Assembly (NCBI RefSeq): GCF_040183065.1 | Contig: NC_091130.1 | Span: 123,413,914 to 123,477,913, forward strand | Source of the DNA: Periplaneta americana | Taxonomy: Eukaryota; Arthropoda; Insecta; Blattodea; Blattidae | DNA: 64,000 nt | Reading direction: 5' to 3' | In this document: positions 1 to 11,650 of the stretch, in pieces | How positions within the stretch are numbered: the first letter of the stretch is position 1 | How the letters are laid out: every line of letters begins with the position of its first letter | Translations under genes and position numbers: made by a program | Notes under the pieces: model-generated | What the model was told of the DNA's origin: nothing | Seen by the model: only the letters and a program-made list of their open reading frames with translations | Databases searched by the model: none

Positions 1-349
1 TTACAAATCTCATAGTCAAATAGTCTACATATTACAAATTATTGTATAAAAACAAGGTAACTGCGTCATACCCGAAAAAGCAAGATGCTTGAGGTCGGGT
101 GTTACCAATAATGAAAACTGGATAGAAGAAAAAAAATAATAAAATAATAATAGTAATAACAATAATAATAATAATAATCTGATTAAAACTGTTAAATGTA
201 ATTACACATAAAGTTTAAAAATAATAAGGATAAAAACAAAAACAAACAAACAAAACGGTACCATAGCCTATACATGAACATACTAAGTTAAGAATACAAC
301 ATTGTTAAAATGACAGAAAAAAATGAAGAAAGAATAAGAATTCACAGGA

Positions 350-827
350 TTATAATTTTAAAAACAGTTCCAGCACTTGTTTTTTTAATAATGTATTGTT
401 TAATAATTTTAGCTTAGGAGTCCTCTTCATAAAATCATTATATATAATCTTGGACCGTAATTAGAACTGTGCCTTAGACCTGCTTCAATCTTACATTTTG
501 GTTCAATGAGGGGAAGCGAAATATTGTATCTTCTTGTGTTGTGGCCATGATCAGATGATATAAATGTAGCTTGATATTTATAGTACTGTAGTGATTCAAA
601 ATAGTATACATATAAATTTTCTTGATATTTAAAACATTAAATTCTTTATGTATGAGATGAGTTCGATGATTAAGTTTTCTTCTTAAATGTATTTTAATAA
701 TTCTTTTATGTAGTAATATTAATAGGTGAATGGTACTCTGTGATAATCCACCCCATCCTATAGTTCCATACTTTATTATAGACTGAACTAGGGCTAAAAA
801 TATTGTTCTCAATAGTTTTACTGGCAT
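350..827 (-). pseudogene. C-terminal remnant of a non-LTR retrotransposon RT (Jockey/CR1-like)
   Basis: The minus strand encodes about 117 aa resembling the thumb and C-terminal part of a non-LTR reverse transcriptase. It has the pattern LRTIFLALVQSIIKYG-IGWGG, followed by a basic stretch (HKRIIKIHLRRK) and the KEFNVLNIKKIYMYTIL block seen after the palm in Jockey/CR1-type elements. The catalytic palm (YADD/FADD) is absent, so this is 5'-truncated. After the first stop, a second frame continues to about 350 with a Leu/Lys-rich end typical of these proteins, which suggests a frameshift near 470. The clade call is by family pattern and is tentative. Confidence 0.55.
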
Positions 828-1466
828 AAAGTGACGCAGTTGAACAAATTTGTTTAGCGTTTTACGTTAAAAATGAAGTTTTACTTTAAACCCAATCTCT
901 CTATCTTTCAAACTATGGCTTATATAACAATATTTCTCTTATGAAAACTCATTGAAAAATCACATTTTTGGTAGGAAAAAAAATAATTATTCTAGAATGA
1001 GTGTGCTTAGATCAATGAATGATTAAGACATATCTGAAATGTTTCTTGTGCAATTATTACTTTTTACTTTAAAAATTTGTGACAGCTCGTTCACGCATTG
1101 TAATCCAGATTTTTTACTTCCTTTTATTTCACTCCCATTTACATCATAACATTTGGTGTTGGTAAAAATTTGTCAATCGGCTTATTTCCTTAATCTTTAG
1201 TGAACAATTATGGAGTTTGTTACTAGTGTGGAAAGGTTAGATTTATTCCTTGAGAAAAAGTGAAATTGGGTTGAAGTCCAGTGGGTATGGACTTGAAGTA
1301 ACAGATTATTGTAATGTCAAAGAATGAGTTGCGATAATATCTAACTCTATCCCAGAATTCATTGATACAAGTACCTACATTAATTCTGGAGTAATTAATT
1401 TTTTTTCCTTTTTCCTTCAAAAATATAATTTTTAATAAGTTTTCATAATAGGAAAGTCGTTATACA
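828..1466. other. No recognisable feature
   Basis: This is AT-rich sequence with only short chance ORFs. It could be the 5' flank of the RT remnant or old unrecognised repeat; nothing in it can be supported. Confidence 0.5.
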
Positions 1467-1526
1467 TACTAGGTTCAAAAAGTTCCCGGAATTTGCTAGC
1501 ATCATAGAAACAACGTACCTTAAACA

Positions 1527-2429
1527 CTATTCTACAGCATTCCCTTCAAAATAGTTGCCTTCCGCAACAACACACTTTTGCCAACGCGTGTAGAGTTCCT
1601 GGAAGCAGGCCTGGAAGCCATTTTGTGAAACCCGTCTTAGTGCTCTCGTCGCGTTTGCGATAACCTCTTCAGCATTGAATCTCCGTCCTTTCAGATGACT
1701 TTTCAGACGGGGAAACAGAAAGTAATCAGGTGGTGAGAGATCAGGAGAGTATGGTGGGTGATCCAAAGCAGTTATGTTGTGCCTGGCAAGAAAATTCTTT
1801 ACAATAATTGCGCGATGAGCAGGTGCATTGTCATGCATAAGGAACCAGTTGTTTTCTACCCACTTTTCTGGACGTTTCCTTCTCACTGCGTCCCAGAGGC
1901 GACGGAGGGTTTCTACGTACAATTCTTTCGTTACAGTACGACCTTCTGGAATGAACTCATGGTGAATGAGACCCTGAGAGTCGAAGAAAACTTCCAACAT
2001 AACTTTGCTTTAAGTGTGCTTAAATGCGACAGGCTCATGTCAGTAGATTTACTGGCATGTGAAAGAACTCCTGCGGGACAAAATTCCGGCACATCCGGCG
2101 ATGCTGATATAACCTCTGCAGTTGCGAGCGTCGTTAAATAAAACATAACATTTAAAATAACTTTGCCTTTGGAAGTGTCCCTAGGAAATTTTTGCTTCCG
2201 AGGAGATGTTTTCGATTTCCACTCAGATGACTGTCGTTTAGGGACTGGGTCGTACAAGTAGCACCAGTTTCATTTTGTTTAAGAAATCACCATCTTCATC
2301 AGCCATACTGATCATGTCCCCAGCAAAACACAGAACTTGATGTTTGTACTTTGCTCTGTGGACATAATTACAAAATGCGACGAACAAACAAAACACTATG
2401 ATAAACAATTGCCTACAACTCAAAACCAA
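1527..2429 (-). pseudogene. mariner transposase, broken (D,D34D type)
   Basis: DDE transposase remnant for cut-and-paste transposition. The C-terminal piece (1527-2000) holds the second and third catalytic positions: HDNAPAH and PPYSPDLSPPDYFLF, with 34 residues between the Asp of HDN and the Asp of PPD, as in mariner. The N-ward piece (about 2160-2250) encodes WCYLYDPVPKRQSSEW and joins in frame to the C-terminal piece once the SINE and one 10-bp target copy are removed. The first catalytic motif (expected GDETW) is damaged by a small deletion and frameshift near 2265, where NKM runs into the W of WCYLYDP. The HTH region is missing. It cannot be active. Confidence 0.88.
2009..2156 (+). mobile_element. 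SINE family A, 5'-truncated
   Basis: Only the tRNA-unrelated body and tail are present, from AAGTGTGCTTAAATGCGACA to GTCGTTAAATAAAACATAAC. The same body follows a tRNA-like head in the copies at 11651, 12315 and 32726. A perfect 10-bp target duplication, ATAACTTTGC, flanks it (1999-2008 and 2157-2166), so it inserted by target-primed retrotransposition into the mariner transposase. Confidence 0.9.
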
Positions 2430-2562
2430 TAATTGCCATTATCAGCAAACTTTAAGGAAATGACATCATGAATGTTACCAACAAAACAAATGTATAATAT
2501 CCCTTGTTATATATTAATACGAAAAATGGTAGTAAAATTCCGGGAACTTTTTGAACCTAGTA

Positions 2563-5074
2563 GTATAATCCACAGTCCGAAAGATAGAGAGATTGGGTTT
2601 GCAGTAAAAAAAAAAACTTCACTTTTCATTGGAATTTGGTTTCTCTATAAACATCATGGGTTTTCACATAAGTATAAGGACAAAATTGAAATATTTCTTT
2701 TGAAGGGATGCCCTTAAAATTTTGGTAGAAACTGTATAGCCTATATAAACTTACATTATATTTTCTCATTTTCTCATAATAATATACAGGTTTTCATTAT
2801 TAATTTACGTTAAATTATGTGTCAGTATCTTTTATTCTTCACGTTATAGTACTTAGGTAAGCTGTTAAAACTGTTGACTTTGAATTTATTCATTTGTAAT
2901 ACCGTTTAAAATATTGTTTCCTTCCAGATTTCAATTTAGAATGATCAAATGGACGTTGAATATGCAATAATGAGATATTTGAAACTTTAAAACACTTTGC
3001 AATAGTTTATGTAGTGGATATTGTGAGAGATAATTTTTATATATGAAAAACGAAACCAGAATAAAAGTGGACATTATTTATTTCAACCTAGAACATTTCT
3101 ACAACCTGTTTATAAAGTGTACTACATCAGTAATATGCCATTGTTGTGTTCACAAGAAAGGATCAAAAGAATGCACATATTCTGTCAGATAATTTGAAGG
3201 TAATTCAAGAAAATTTATGACCTGCAATTTTTTTTAGTGATTTTGTCACCATATTTAACCAACGAACCTCTTCAACAACATGTGTAAAAATGCTATTGAA
3301 ACAAGCATTACTCATTTTAACACAACAGTTTTTAAATTCGAATTGTGCGTATTAGTAAATTTTCAAATTACCTGGGCACAAATGAAATTTAATCGAAGCT
3401 TCTATCTTAATTCCGTTAATATTGCAATATGTTCATAACATTACAGCACAATTGCGTTTGCATAGAGAGTATTTCATGATAATATCACAGGAATTATTTC
3501 GGATGCATCGCTATTAAAACATACATTTGTGAAAATGTGTGCTTGAAGCCATATTATATTTATTAATTTTTCTTATTATATTGATTTTATTAGCTCTATG
3601 CATCTTTTCATACAGTTCTGTGTTATTTAATATTACACAATGGAATGATATGCTATTGAATGAAATATAAAACATTTTTCAGAAAATAGAAATAATTGAA
3701 ACTTAACACATTGCATGAATTCGGTTTTGATTTCATTTTAATTTCCTATCCATAATTATACTTGCGATATATGTTTTGAAACAAGTGACAAAAGCTGTAT
3801 TATTTTGTAATGTAGCCTATAAATTTAATATTGCCATCATATCTTGTACATTAAGTACGACTCAATATCATAATACAATAATTTCGATGTTACGCAAATA
3901 AGATAAAATTAAAGCAGCTATATTATAGTACCATCAATATTTTATTTCAGAAACAAGTTCAGTTAATATAAAAATCGAAGTAAAATATTTAATAAATTAC
4001 ATTGAGAGATTGACAGTATTTGTAACTTCGTTGTAAATTTAAAATATGACTTTCAGATTTCTTACAAGTGAGAAAAAACTTTCGATTTTTATAATTAAAT
4101 TATCTGTCTGTACATCACACTCATATCAAACAGTGCATATGTAAAGAACATGTTTATAAACTGATAAATAAATTTTAAATTTACATTACATTTCAGAAGC
4201 ATTGAGTATCCAAAGAAGCAACAGTTTAATGGGCAGAGATTTTAGCATTACTTTTGCTCAAGTGAAGATAATATTATCGTAGATATACAAGAAATTATTA
4301 AGTAAAAAAAAATTCTTCTCTACAAATTCTAATTTCTGAATTTTACAAGAACTTAATACTAATTTATTGTAATATGTTTAATAGTGGTTAACTATAACAT
4401 TTATTTTATATACACACATATATATATAGTTATTTTATTTTACGTTTGAATAGTGTTCTGTTACAACAGAAAGAAGAGTAAAGTTATGCTCCATCCGAAC
4501 TAATTCCAATAGACTCAGAATATCATAATTTTGCCATCAAAGTATTGTCATTTTCCATTTCTTTACCAAATGTTGGTAGGCTAAATAAAGTTGTCCCCCT
4601 TCTGTGAAGGGAAGTTTTAATTAAAGAAGGTACTCTATTATATATAAAACAGTTGTGAAAAGAGAAAATTTATACACATGAATTCATGTTAACCTGTTTA
4701 ACGTGTTACTAATGGAAATGAAGGTTTTATGAAAAATAATGTTGTGATAATAAAATTATATGAAACATTTTGTATATAACAGATTTAATGCATGAAACGT
4801 ATCCTAACCTCCTGTAATCTTGAGTCTAGGGTCAACTGTAAGAGTCGAAATAACATCTGGTAATGCTTCTACGTCTGGCGGAGTATTTTGGTTTGCTTTG
4901 GGTGAGTATATTTATCAACATTATTAGTATTAATAATTGAAAGTGACTTCGAAATTTGTACAGATATACATTCATTCGTGACTTGGATTCATTCGATAAG
5001 TCAATTTCTTCAGGTATAGGCAATTTTTCTACCCGTCATCATCTATCATCACATCTATGAAACGTGATAGAAGT
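2563..5074. other. AT-rich stretch without recognisable features
   Basis: About 2.5 kb of AT-rich sequence. No ORF longer than about 80 codons resembles a known family, and no terminal repeats or target duplications stood out. A short (TA) run lies near 4420. Confidence 0.5.
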
Positions 5075-5094
5075 ACTGTACATATCAATATTAC

Positions 5095-5199
5095 TTTTAT
5101 TATTTGTATAATTTTTAATAATCAACAAGTAGTTAAACTATGTCAGGACATACACTTCAATCATTTGTATAATATTATATAATAATAATAATAATAATA

Positions 5200-5247
<48 letters not shown>

Positions 5248-5282
5248 GTAATTTTAATATTAATTATAGTGGTAATAATAAT

Positions 5283-5342
<60 letters not shown>

Positions 5343-5460
5343 TCCAGAACAGAGATACATATTGCTTTTTTATATAAAAACACTCTAGCACCCCCAGAAA
5401 GAGTAAGTTACATACTGGTGCTCAGGGAGCTTTCCACGTGATGTTAAGATATTTTATGCT
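5095..5460. repeat. Dispersed repeat, copy 1, containing a palindromic microsatellite
   Basis: The flanks share long blocks with 6275-6515, including AAACTATGTCAGGACAT before the microsatellite and AAAAACACTCTAGCAC with AGAAAGAGTAAGTTACATAC after it. The middle (5179-5341) is (AAT)n changing to (ATT)n, which makes a large A/T inverted repeat. A related segment with CTCGTGCTCAGGGGG occurs near 63150 beside a tRNA-like SINE head, so this may be a SINE body. Confidence 0.65.
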
Positions 5461-5883
5461 CGACCATGCCGAAATGTAGTAATTATACACCTGGTAGCAG
5501 TACACCTATTCATTAAAGTTCAGGTTTTCGATTATTCTCGGATATGCAATCGAAAGATAACGAGGGAAACGTCACGGAGGCGGAAAACCAATACTGTCGC
5601 AGAAGGTTATGTTCTGTTACTATAATAATTAGCGTTAATTGTAAATAATATTCAAATAAATTCAATTTGTCATCTCGTTTTTCAATTCTAAATCAATTTC
5701 CACGTTATACCAAAATTAGTTCATGTTATTCGCTACATCAAGGTCAATGACATTATTGTTTCTCGGAAAATATCAATACTTTCGCGTCTGCGCACATCTC
5801 ACACGAGCTATGCACAAGGTCACTTCCCATCTTGAGTCAGATACAAATGGAATGTATGACTTGAGGCTTTCCCGGCGTTTGAT

Positions 5884-6056
5884 GTAGAATAACTCTTCTC
5901 GGGTTCTCAGCCAGGTGAGTTGGAGATTAGCTTCCAAGCTTTCGACGGCTAGCTCTGCCATCTTCGTCCCTGAAGAAGATGGCAGAGCTAGCCGTCGAAA
6001 GCTTGGAAGCTAATTTCCAAATCACCTGGCTGAGAACCCGAGAAGAGTTATTCTAC
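5884..6056. repeat. 82-bp-arm palindrome
   Basis: The left arm (5884-5965) and right arm (5975-6056) are near-perfect reverse complements around a 9-base spacer. They read from AGAATAACTCTTCTCGGGTT inward to GGCAGAGCTAGCCGTCGAAA on the right arm. The right arm resembles the tail motif that follows the GIY-YIG ORF in Penelope-like elements (a GATGGCAGAG...GTCGAAA pattern), but that link is inference. Confidence 0.8.
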
Positions 6057-6129
6057 AAATGGAATGATTCTTCTGAATAATTTCAAGTTAGAAATATGGT
6101 CGAGCATAAAAACTCGTATGAAACTTGCC

Positions 6130-6226
6130 TATAATGGTAATTAAGACGCTCGTATGAAAATTATGAAACTCGCTTGCGCTCGTTTCATAAACATACATGC
6201 TTGCGTCTTCATTACTATCATTATAG
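6130..6226. repeat. Short imperfect inverted repeat
   Basis: CCTATAATGGTAATTAAGAC at the left is mirrored by GTCTTCATTACTATCATTAT at the right, with a smaller hairpin (TTATGAAAC/GTTTCATAA) in the centre. No target duplication was found. Confidence 0.6.
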
Positions 6227-6274
6227 GCTCGTTGCATAATGTACTATTATTAAATAACAGAGTAAAAAAAAAAG

Positions 6275-6358
6275 AAAGGAACTTCAATTATTTGCATAAT
6301 TTTCAATAAAATAACTGGTTAAACTATGTCAGGACATGCACTTCACTTATTTGTCTAC

Positions 6359-6407
<49 letters not shown>

Positions 6408-6515
6408 TTTTATTGCCTTTTAATATAAAAACACTCTAGCACACCCAGAAAGAGTAAGTTACATACTCGTGCTCAGGGGGCATTCCACATAATGTTAAGA
6501 CATTTTATTAAATAA
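6275..6515. repeat. Dispersed repeat, copy 2, with (AAT)n
   Basis: Same family and same orientation as 5095-5460. The microsatellite here is a simple (AAT)n at about 6360-6405 without the inverted (ATT)n half. Confidence 0.65.
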
Positions 6516-6814
6516 CAAAGTAAAAAAAAAATATATTGAAATAACCTTACAAGGCATGCCCTAACAACAATTTTGTCCGTAAGAATTCGGTAACGGAAGA
6601 ACAGTGACTTACAATAAATTCTGACGAAAAAAAGTGTCAGTGATCATATAAAATTAATTGCTTAATTATTGTTTACATAATGTAAGAAACATCTAAGTAA
6701 ATATTGGAATTAATATTATTATTAATAAGATTACTATTATTATTATTATTATTATTATTATCGTACCAGTATGCATTCATTTATAGTTTTCTGTCCAAGG
6801 GCACGTCTTTCACT

Positions 6815-7095
6815 GCAAACCCAACATTTTCTATTCTTTCCTATTTTCTGCCTTCCTCTTAGTCTCCGCATATGATCCATTTATCTTAATGTTGTCTATC
6901 ATCTGATATCTTCTTCTGTCCCGAACTCTTTTCCCGTTCCAATGCATCCTTCAATAGTCAGTTTCTTCTTGGCCAGTGACCTAGCCAATTTATTTTTCTG
7001 TTCCTAATCACTTTCAACATTATTTTTTCTTCACTCATCCTTTCGAGCATGGGTACATTTCTTATTTTGTCTGTCGATTTTACACGCTCCATTTT
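6815..7095 (-). pseudogene. 3' end of an endonuclease-RT retroelement (family R), fragment 1
   Basis: Reading the minus strand gives a degenerate form of the C-terminus shared by family R fragments in this window: MERVKSTDKIRN, then INWLGHWPRRN-LLKDALE, then basic residues and ENVGFAVKD. The fragment covers only the last ~95 codons of the ORF. It is broken by stops and small indels. Confidence 0.7.
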
Positions 7096-7109
7096 CATAA
7101 TATCGTATA

Positions 7110-7224
7110 ATATATGATATGATATATGATATGATAAGATATATGATATGATATGATATGATATGATATGATATGATATGATATGATATGATATGATATG
7201 ATATGATATGATATGATATGATAT
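7110..7224. repeat. (ATATG)n pentanucleotide microsatellite
   Basis: About 23 copies of a GATAT/ATATG unit, with a few variant units at both ends. It produces a meaningless Ser-Tyr-His-Ile repeat ORF on the minus strand. Confidence 0.95.
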
Positions 7225-7314
7225 CTATCTATGATACGGTACGATACTATACAATACGATACGTTATGATATATAATAAGAACGATGTCATGACATATGC
7301 TATATATACACACA

Positions 7315-7575
7315 ATGTTCTGCCCAAAGGCAAGTCTTTCACTGCAAACCCAGCAGTGTCCAATCTTTCCCATTTTCTGCTTCCCTTTTTATCTACACAT
7401 GATCCCTATACCTTAATGTCATCTATCATCTGATATCTTCTTCTGCCAAGAACCCTTCTCCCGTTCACCATTCCTTCCAGTGCATCCTTCAGTAGGCAGT
7501 TTCTTCTCAGCCAGTGAACTAACCAATTCCTTTTCCTCTTCCTAATCAGTTTCAGCATTATTCTTAGTCTTATTT
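7315..7575 (-). pseudogene. Family R retroelement 3' end, fragment 2
   Basis: The plus strand carries CAAGTCTTTCACTGCAAACC and the conserved stretch through CTTCAGTAGGCAGTTTCTTC, the reverse complement of the family R C-terminus (LRRNCLLKDALEGMVNGRR). It is in the same orientation as the fragments at 6815, 7625 and 9035, so the four look like separate 5'-truncated insertions or rearranged pieces. Confidence 0.7.
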
Positions 7576-7624
7576 TATTTATTTAACTGTATATTTCTTT
7601 ATCTATTTATTTACCCATCACCCA

Positions 7625-7860
7625 TCTCATTATTACCAGTTATGGTGTGCCTTCATATTTCTGTATACAATCCATATATCTTGTTGTTATCTAACATCTG
7701 ATATATTTTTATGCCTCGAACTTTTCTCTCGTTCACAATAAAATTCCTTTGAGTGCATACTTCAGTAGGCAGTTCCTTCTCAGCCATTATCCCCAGCCAA
7801 TTAATTATTTTGTCCTGATCATTTTCAGTATTATTCTTTTCTCATTCACTCTTTGCAGCT
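7625..7860 (-). pseudogene. Family R retroelement 3' end, fragment 3 (diverged)
   Basis: It contains diverged versions of the same markers: TTCAGTAGGCAGTTCCTTCT, the ATCTGATAT block and the TCATTTTCAGTATTATTCTT block. It is more decayed than its neighbours. Confidence 0.55.
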
Positions 7861-7980
7861 CATGATATACAGTATGATATGATATAATATACAGTAATAT
7901 TCGTAGATTGCGGTATAGATCAGAGCTGGACGCTGATTAAAATTGATTCCGGACGTGAAATCTATTCCTATTAGTGGCTG

Positions 7981-8145
7981 GTAACCTGGTGAATTTTTTC
8001 GAAATTGTTTTCCGTAAAGATAGGATGATTGCAATTATTCCAGTAGTGAAACCTCGGGCTATATTGCGAAAATACAGTTCGCTATGATCAACGTCTTGGA
8101 AGCTGGAATACCTCACAGTTGATACAGTGTCGTTAAATAACCAAA
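7981..8145 (+). mobile_element. Diverged SINE family B 3' portion
   Basis: ACCTGGTGAATTTTTTCGAA followed, about 120 bp later, by TTGATACAGTGTCGTTAAATAACC matches the body and tail of the SINEs at 35064 and 38175 and the fragment at 31272. No head and no clear target duplication are visible. Confidence 0.45.
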
Positions 8146-8496
8146 TTTGAAATTTTTGTCTCAAAGAAGCAATATAATTCCGCAGTTTCAACACCTTTGA
8201 ACACCGACGTAAAACATTTCAAAATCTTGGTATAAAAATGTATACCTTCTATGCCTCTATTCGGGACACTTAAGTCAGCACTGCAAGAATTTTACGCCTG
8301 TTATATTTCTTTTTAAAACGTTCAAAAGCAAAATGGGTAGTCATAATGAAGCCATAGTCTAGTACAGTGGTCACCAGCACTCACTGAAATGGGTTACGTG
8401 TAAGCAGTGCATGGCAACATGCACCCTCGTGCAAGAGGAAGCATACCCGCCAGCAGCCACGAATGCACGCTGGTGCTGTAAGAGACCTGCGGGTAA

Positions 8497-8687
8497 AGGC
8501 TGGTTCACAATAAACCGGGAATGGAAACGAGAACGGAAATATTGTTAAAATAAATGTATTTAAATGTGAGCATTCAGAATTAGCTATTGTAAACGCTCAC
8601 ATTCAAATGCATTTATTTTAACAATATTTCCGGCCTCGTTCTCGTTCTCGTTGTCGTTTCCATTCCCGGTGTATTGTGAACCAGTCT
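8497..8687. mobile_element. 191-bp hairpin MITE, PIF/Harbinger-like
   Basis: Long inverted repeats begin AGGCTGGTTCACAATAAACC on the left. The right end, read as reverse complement, begins AGACTGGTTCACAATACACC. A TAA trinucleotide flanks both ends (8494-8496 and 8688-8690). A 3-bp TWA target duplication points to the PIF/Harbinger superfamily. No ORF is present, so it is non-autonomous. Confidence 0.75.
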
Positions 8688-8729
8688 TAAGAGATGCTAG
8701 CCCAAGAGTGCAGTGTTCTGATGACCGCT

Positions 8730-8905
8730 ATAAACAGTCACGAAGTTCAATACATAGAGAATATGCATCCATAGACAGTTGGTAACCACTAGGATCGCTA
8801 CTATCGCCTCATCACAGAAAATGCGAAATAGTACCGGCACAGTCTATTGTTCCTATTATTCTCATCACCTCAAGCTTCGTAACTGTACATACTAGACTAT
8901 GATGA
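8730..8905. mobile_element. MITE of the CACAGTCTA family, short copy
   Basis: The ends are AACAGTCACGAAGTTCAATA and, inverted, CAAGCTTCGTAACTG. The body includes CCACTAGGATCGCTACTATC and ACCGGCACAGTCTATTGTTC, shared with the foldback at 9274-9786 and the long element at 14251-15225. Confidence 0.7.
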
Positions 8906-9034
8906 AACGATGAACGAATTTGACTTAAGTACCGACATAGAAAATTGTCTCGCGTTTTTAATCTTTGATGGGCATAAGCCATAAACTTCAATTTCTCAGT
9001 AGGTTTGAAATGAGGACCAAAATAATTCATTCAC

Positions 9035-9215
9035 AGTGTTTTGCAAAGTGCAGATCTTTCATTGGAATCCCAGCATTCTCCAGTTTTTCATATTTCTGCC
9101 TTCCTCTTAGTCTCCGCATATAATCCATATATCTTAATGTCGTCTATCATCTGATTTCTTCTGCCCCTAATCTTCTCTCGTTAACCATTCCTTTCTGACG
9201 TCCTACATTATTAAG
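9035..9215 (-). pseudogene. Family R retroelement 3' end, fragment 4
   Basis: TGCAGATCTTTCATTGGAAT through AATGTCGTCTATCATCTGAT on the plus strand is the antisense of the family R C-terminus. It is short and ends abruptly near 9215. Confidence 0.65.
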
Positions 9216-9273
9216 TAATGGAATAGACATATTCCCTTTATACCATCTGAAGACATCCATTCTTTGTATTTTG

Positions 9274-9786
9274 AAGTAGTGCCATCTATCATGAATCTTG
9301 TCTACTTAGATCATAAGAGTATTTCTTTCGTGCGCGCGGTAAGAGGGTGTAAGCACAGTCTAGTATCACAGTCTAGAAGCTCAATACGTAGGGAATATGC
9401 ATCCACAGATAGTTGATAACCACTAGGATCGCTACTATCGCCTCATCTAAGACCATGTTAAATAATACCGGCACAGTCTCTTGTTTCTAGTATTCTCATC
9501 ACCTCAAGCTTCATGACTCTATACTAGCACAGTCTAGTATCTAAGTCACGAAGCTTGAGTTTATGAGGATACTAGGAACAATAGACTGTGCAGGTACCAT
9601 TTCGCATTGTCTGTAATGAGGCGATAGTAGCGATCCTAGTGGTTAGCAATTGTCTATGGATACATATTTACTACGTATTGAGCTTCTAGACTGTGATACT
9701 AGACTGTGCTTACACCCTCTTACCGCGCACGAAAGAAATACTCTTATGATCTAAGTAGACAAGATTCATGATAGATGGCACTACTT
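9274..9786. repeat. 513-bp foldback made of two inverted MITE units
   Basis: The arms are reverse complements over about 245 bp each, centred near 9530, from AAGTAGTGCCATCTATCATG at the left to its complement at 9786. Each arm contains one unit of the CACAGTCTA family (GAAGCTCAATACGTAG...CCACTAGGATCGCTAC...CTCAAGCTTC). It is either a head-to-head double insertion or a foldback transposon. Confidence 0.85.
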
Positions 9787-11635
9787 AAAAATAATTTAAA
9801 TGATTTGCGAGCTCGTTAGTCGAGTTTTGGTTATGGCGGCAGTTAGTTGTTCAGAGTCACGTATTTAATTTAAATATGAACTTTAGCAACGTATAAGGTA
9901 TGGTAGTCTATTATTCCATCAGGTGATTTTAAGGATTGTGTAGATTGTGGTGCTAAACAAAAAAAAAAATCTGATAAACTGAATTCTAGCTACGATTTAC
10001 TCGTAAATGTGAAGTGTATTGAAAGAGAACAGCTGTGATAAAAGAAATTTGTTTGGTCTGAGGATTTTAAGTTTTCAGCTCAGCAGAATATTGCATTGAT
10101 TTACGTGTGCTTCGTGGAATGACATTAGAAGTTGCTAGTAGAATCATGTGTACTTAATTTTTTATATTATTACGAGTTTTGTCGAGACGTGTGTTACGTC
10201 ATTACTACTGTATAAGCAACTCTACTCCGATTGGCGGAAGAGTGTATCCAGGTTACGGGAAGACGAAAATGACTCGGGAAACGTCCTACACTGCTCACCG
10301 AATGTCGATGAGGAATTTTGAACGTGTCCATTGGTGAGTAATTTTTATTACATCTTGCATCAAGTTAAATTTGTGGGTAGATAATTTTTGGAAATGCTTT
10401 AGTTTTTAAGAGGACTCTAAAAACGTTGCGACTATATGATCACCTGATCGTAGGCGGAGAGAGAACCGTTTCCTTGGGAGGTGGGAGGGGGGGAAGCAAA
10501 ACAAAACCCGTAAGCAACGACAAAACCATAGAATCCTTATATAACTGGGTTATGGGGCACATCATTTACCTCCTCCCCCATTATACCTTGACCATGGTAC
10601 AGTATATCGCAATCCCATTATTTAATAAAGGTATTTTCAAGAGCATGTTTTTATTCAGTGTTACATCCACATCCGCGATGTTGCGGACCGAGTTGTATGG
10701 GGCTTGAACTGTAGGTCTACTACAAATTATAATAGGGCATAACTTAAAACAATCCCCCTCTTTTTCTCTCTCGTACAGAAACACATGCATATATCAATAA
10801 AACTACGTAACAATGCTAATAGGAACTTCTTTTATATGAAGTTTAGCTTCCTGAAGATATATTATGAAATGTAAACTCTATTTATTTAATTTCGTTTTTA
10901 AGTTTACACATTATACCGGAATCACTTTTCTTTTTTCTACATGGTTGTGCAGTATGTTATTTATACATCTCCAAGTGGCGGCCTGAATACCTGCAGACTT
11001 CTAACACATGAGTACAGACTGTTACAAAAGAAACAGTACAGTGCTTCCATTCCTTAAATGAGGTATAGAAATTCTTATACATTCAAAAATTTAAAATAAA
11101 TATTATAGTCCAGACACTTGATCTGAAGACATTAATTCATCAATTTAAGAACAGAAACTTGATCATGAACAGAAGCAAAAATATCTTTTGAATCCAATAT
11201 TTTCTAACGTTGATAGAAAAAAAGTTCACACAAGTTTGGGGGGGGCAGTGTCCCCTCATACCCCCTCCCATAAATCAGCCTATGCACCTGATTCATGACA
11301 GTGATACGTCACACTGGTGCACCGATTTTCAATTATTTACTTTAGCTCTACCGTTCATATTCACTATTTCTCCACTTCTTCCTGTAAGACTTCCACAAAA
11401 CTATGCTTTAGAATACCCTCACTTTTCGTAAGTTAGGTTAGGCCAGATCGTGTCGAGTCAGTTACTTGTAGACTCCACATCACAAAAACAGTGCACTATG
11501 TGATGTGATGATGTAACTAGGGACGTAGCAATGCTAACGATGTAAGTATAGGTATTGATATTTTACTTGCGATACTGACTATAATTTTATTCGATATTTG
11601 GTTTTCGATATTTTACTGGTATCGATAGAAAACGT
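9787..11635. other. No supported gene; short fragments only
   Basis: The longest ORFs here (at 10426 and 11210, plus strand) have no family resemblance and low-complexity composition. No terminal repeats were recognised. Confidence 0.45.
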
Positions 11636-11650
11636 TATCGAAACAAATTG

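Larger units (their letters stand above)
1469..2560 (-). mobile_element. mariner element 1, interrupted by a SINE
   Basis: The ends are inverted repeats beginning CTAGGTTCAAAAAGTTCCCG, seen on the plus strand at 1469 and as the reverse complement ending at 2560. Each end abuts a TA dinucleotide (1467-1468 and 2561-2562), the target duplication expected for mariner. The transposase lies on the minus strand. The element is 1092 bp including a 148-bp SINE plus one 10-bp duplication, so the mariner part is shorter than the usual ~1.3 kb and has lost the N-terminal DNA-binding region. Confidence 0.9.

Noticed and set aside
1758..2141. 127-aa plus-strand ORF
   Set aside because: Antisense of the mariner transposase running into the SINE.
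5175..5360. Minus-strand ORF of Asn and Ile runs
   Set aside because: Translation of (AAT)n/(ATT)n microsatellite; same for the ORF at 40615-40875.
10426..10790. Overlapping ORFs on both strands
   Set aside because: No family pattern, no repeat context, composition typical of chance ORFs.
11424..11442. Telomeric repeat (TTAGG)n
   Set aside because: Only one or two degenerate units (TTAGGTTAGG) are present; no array.
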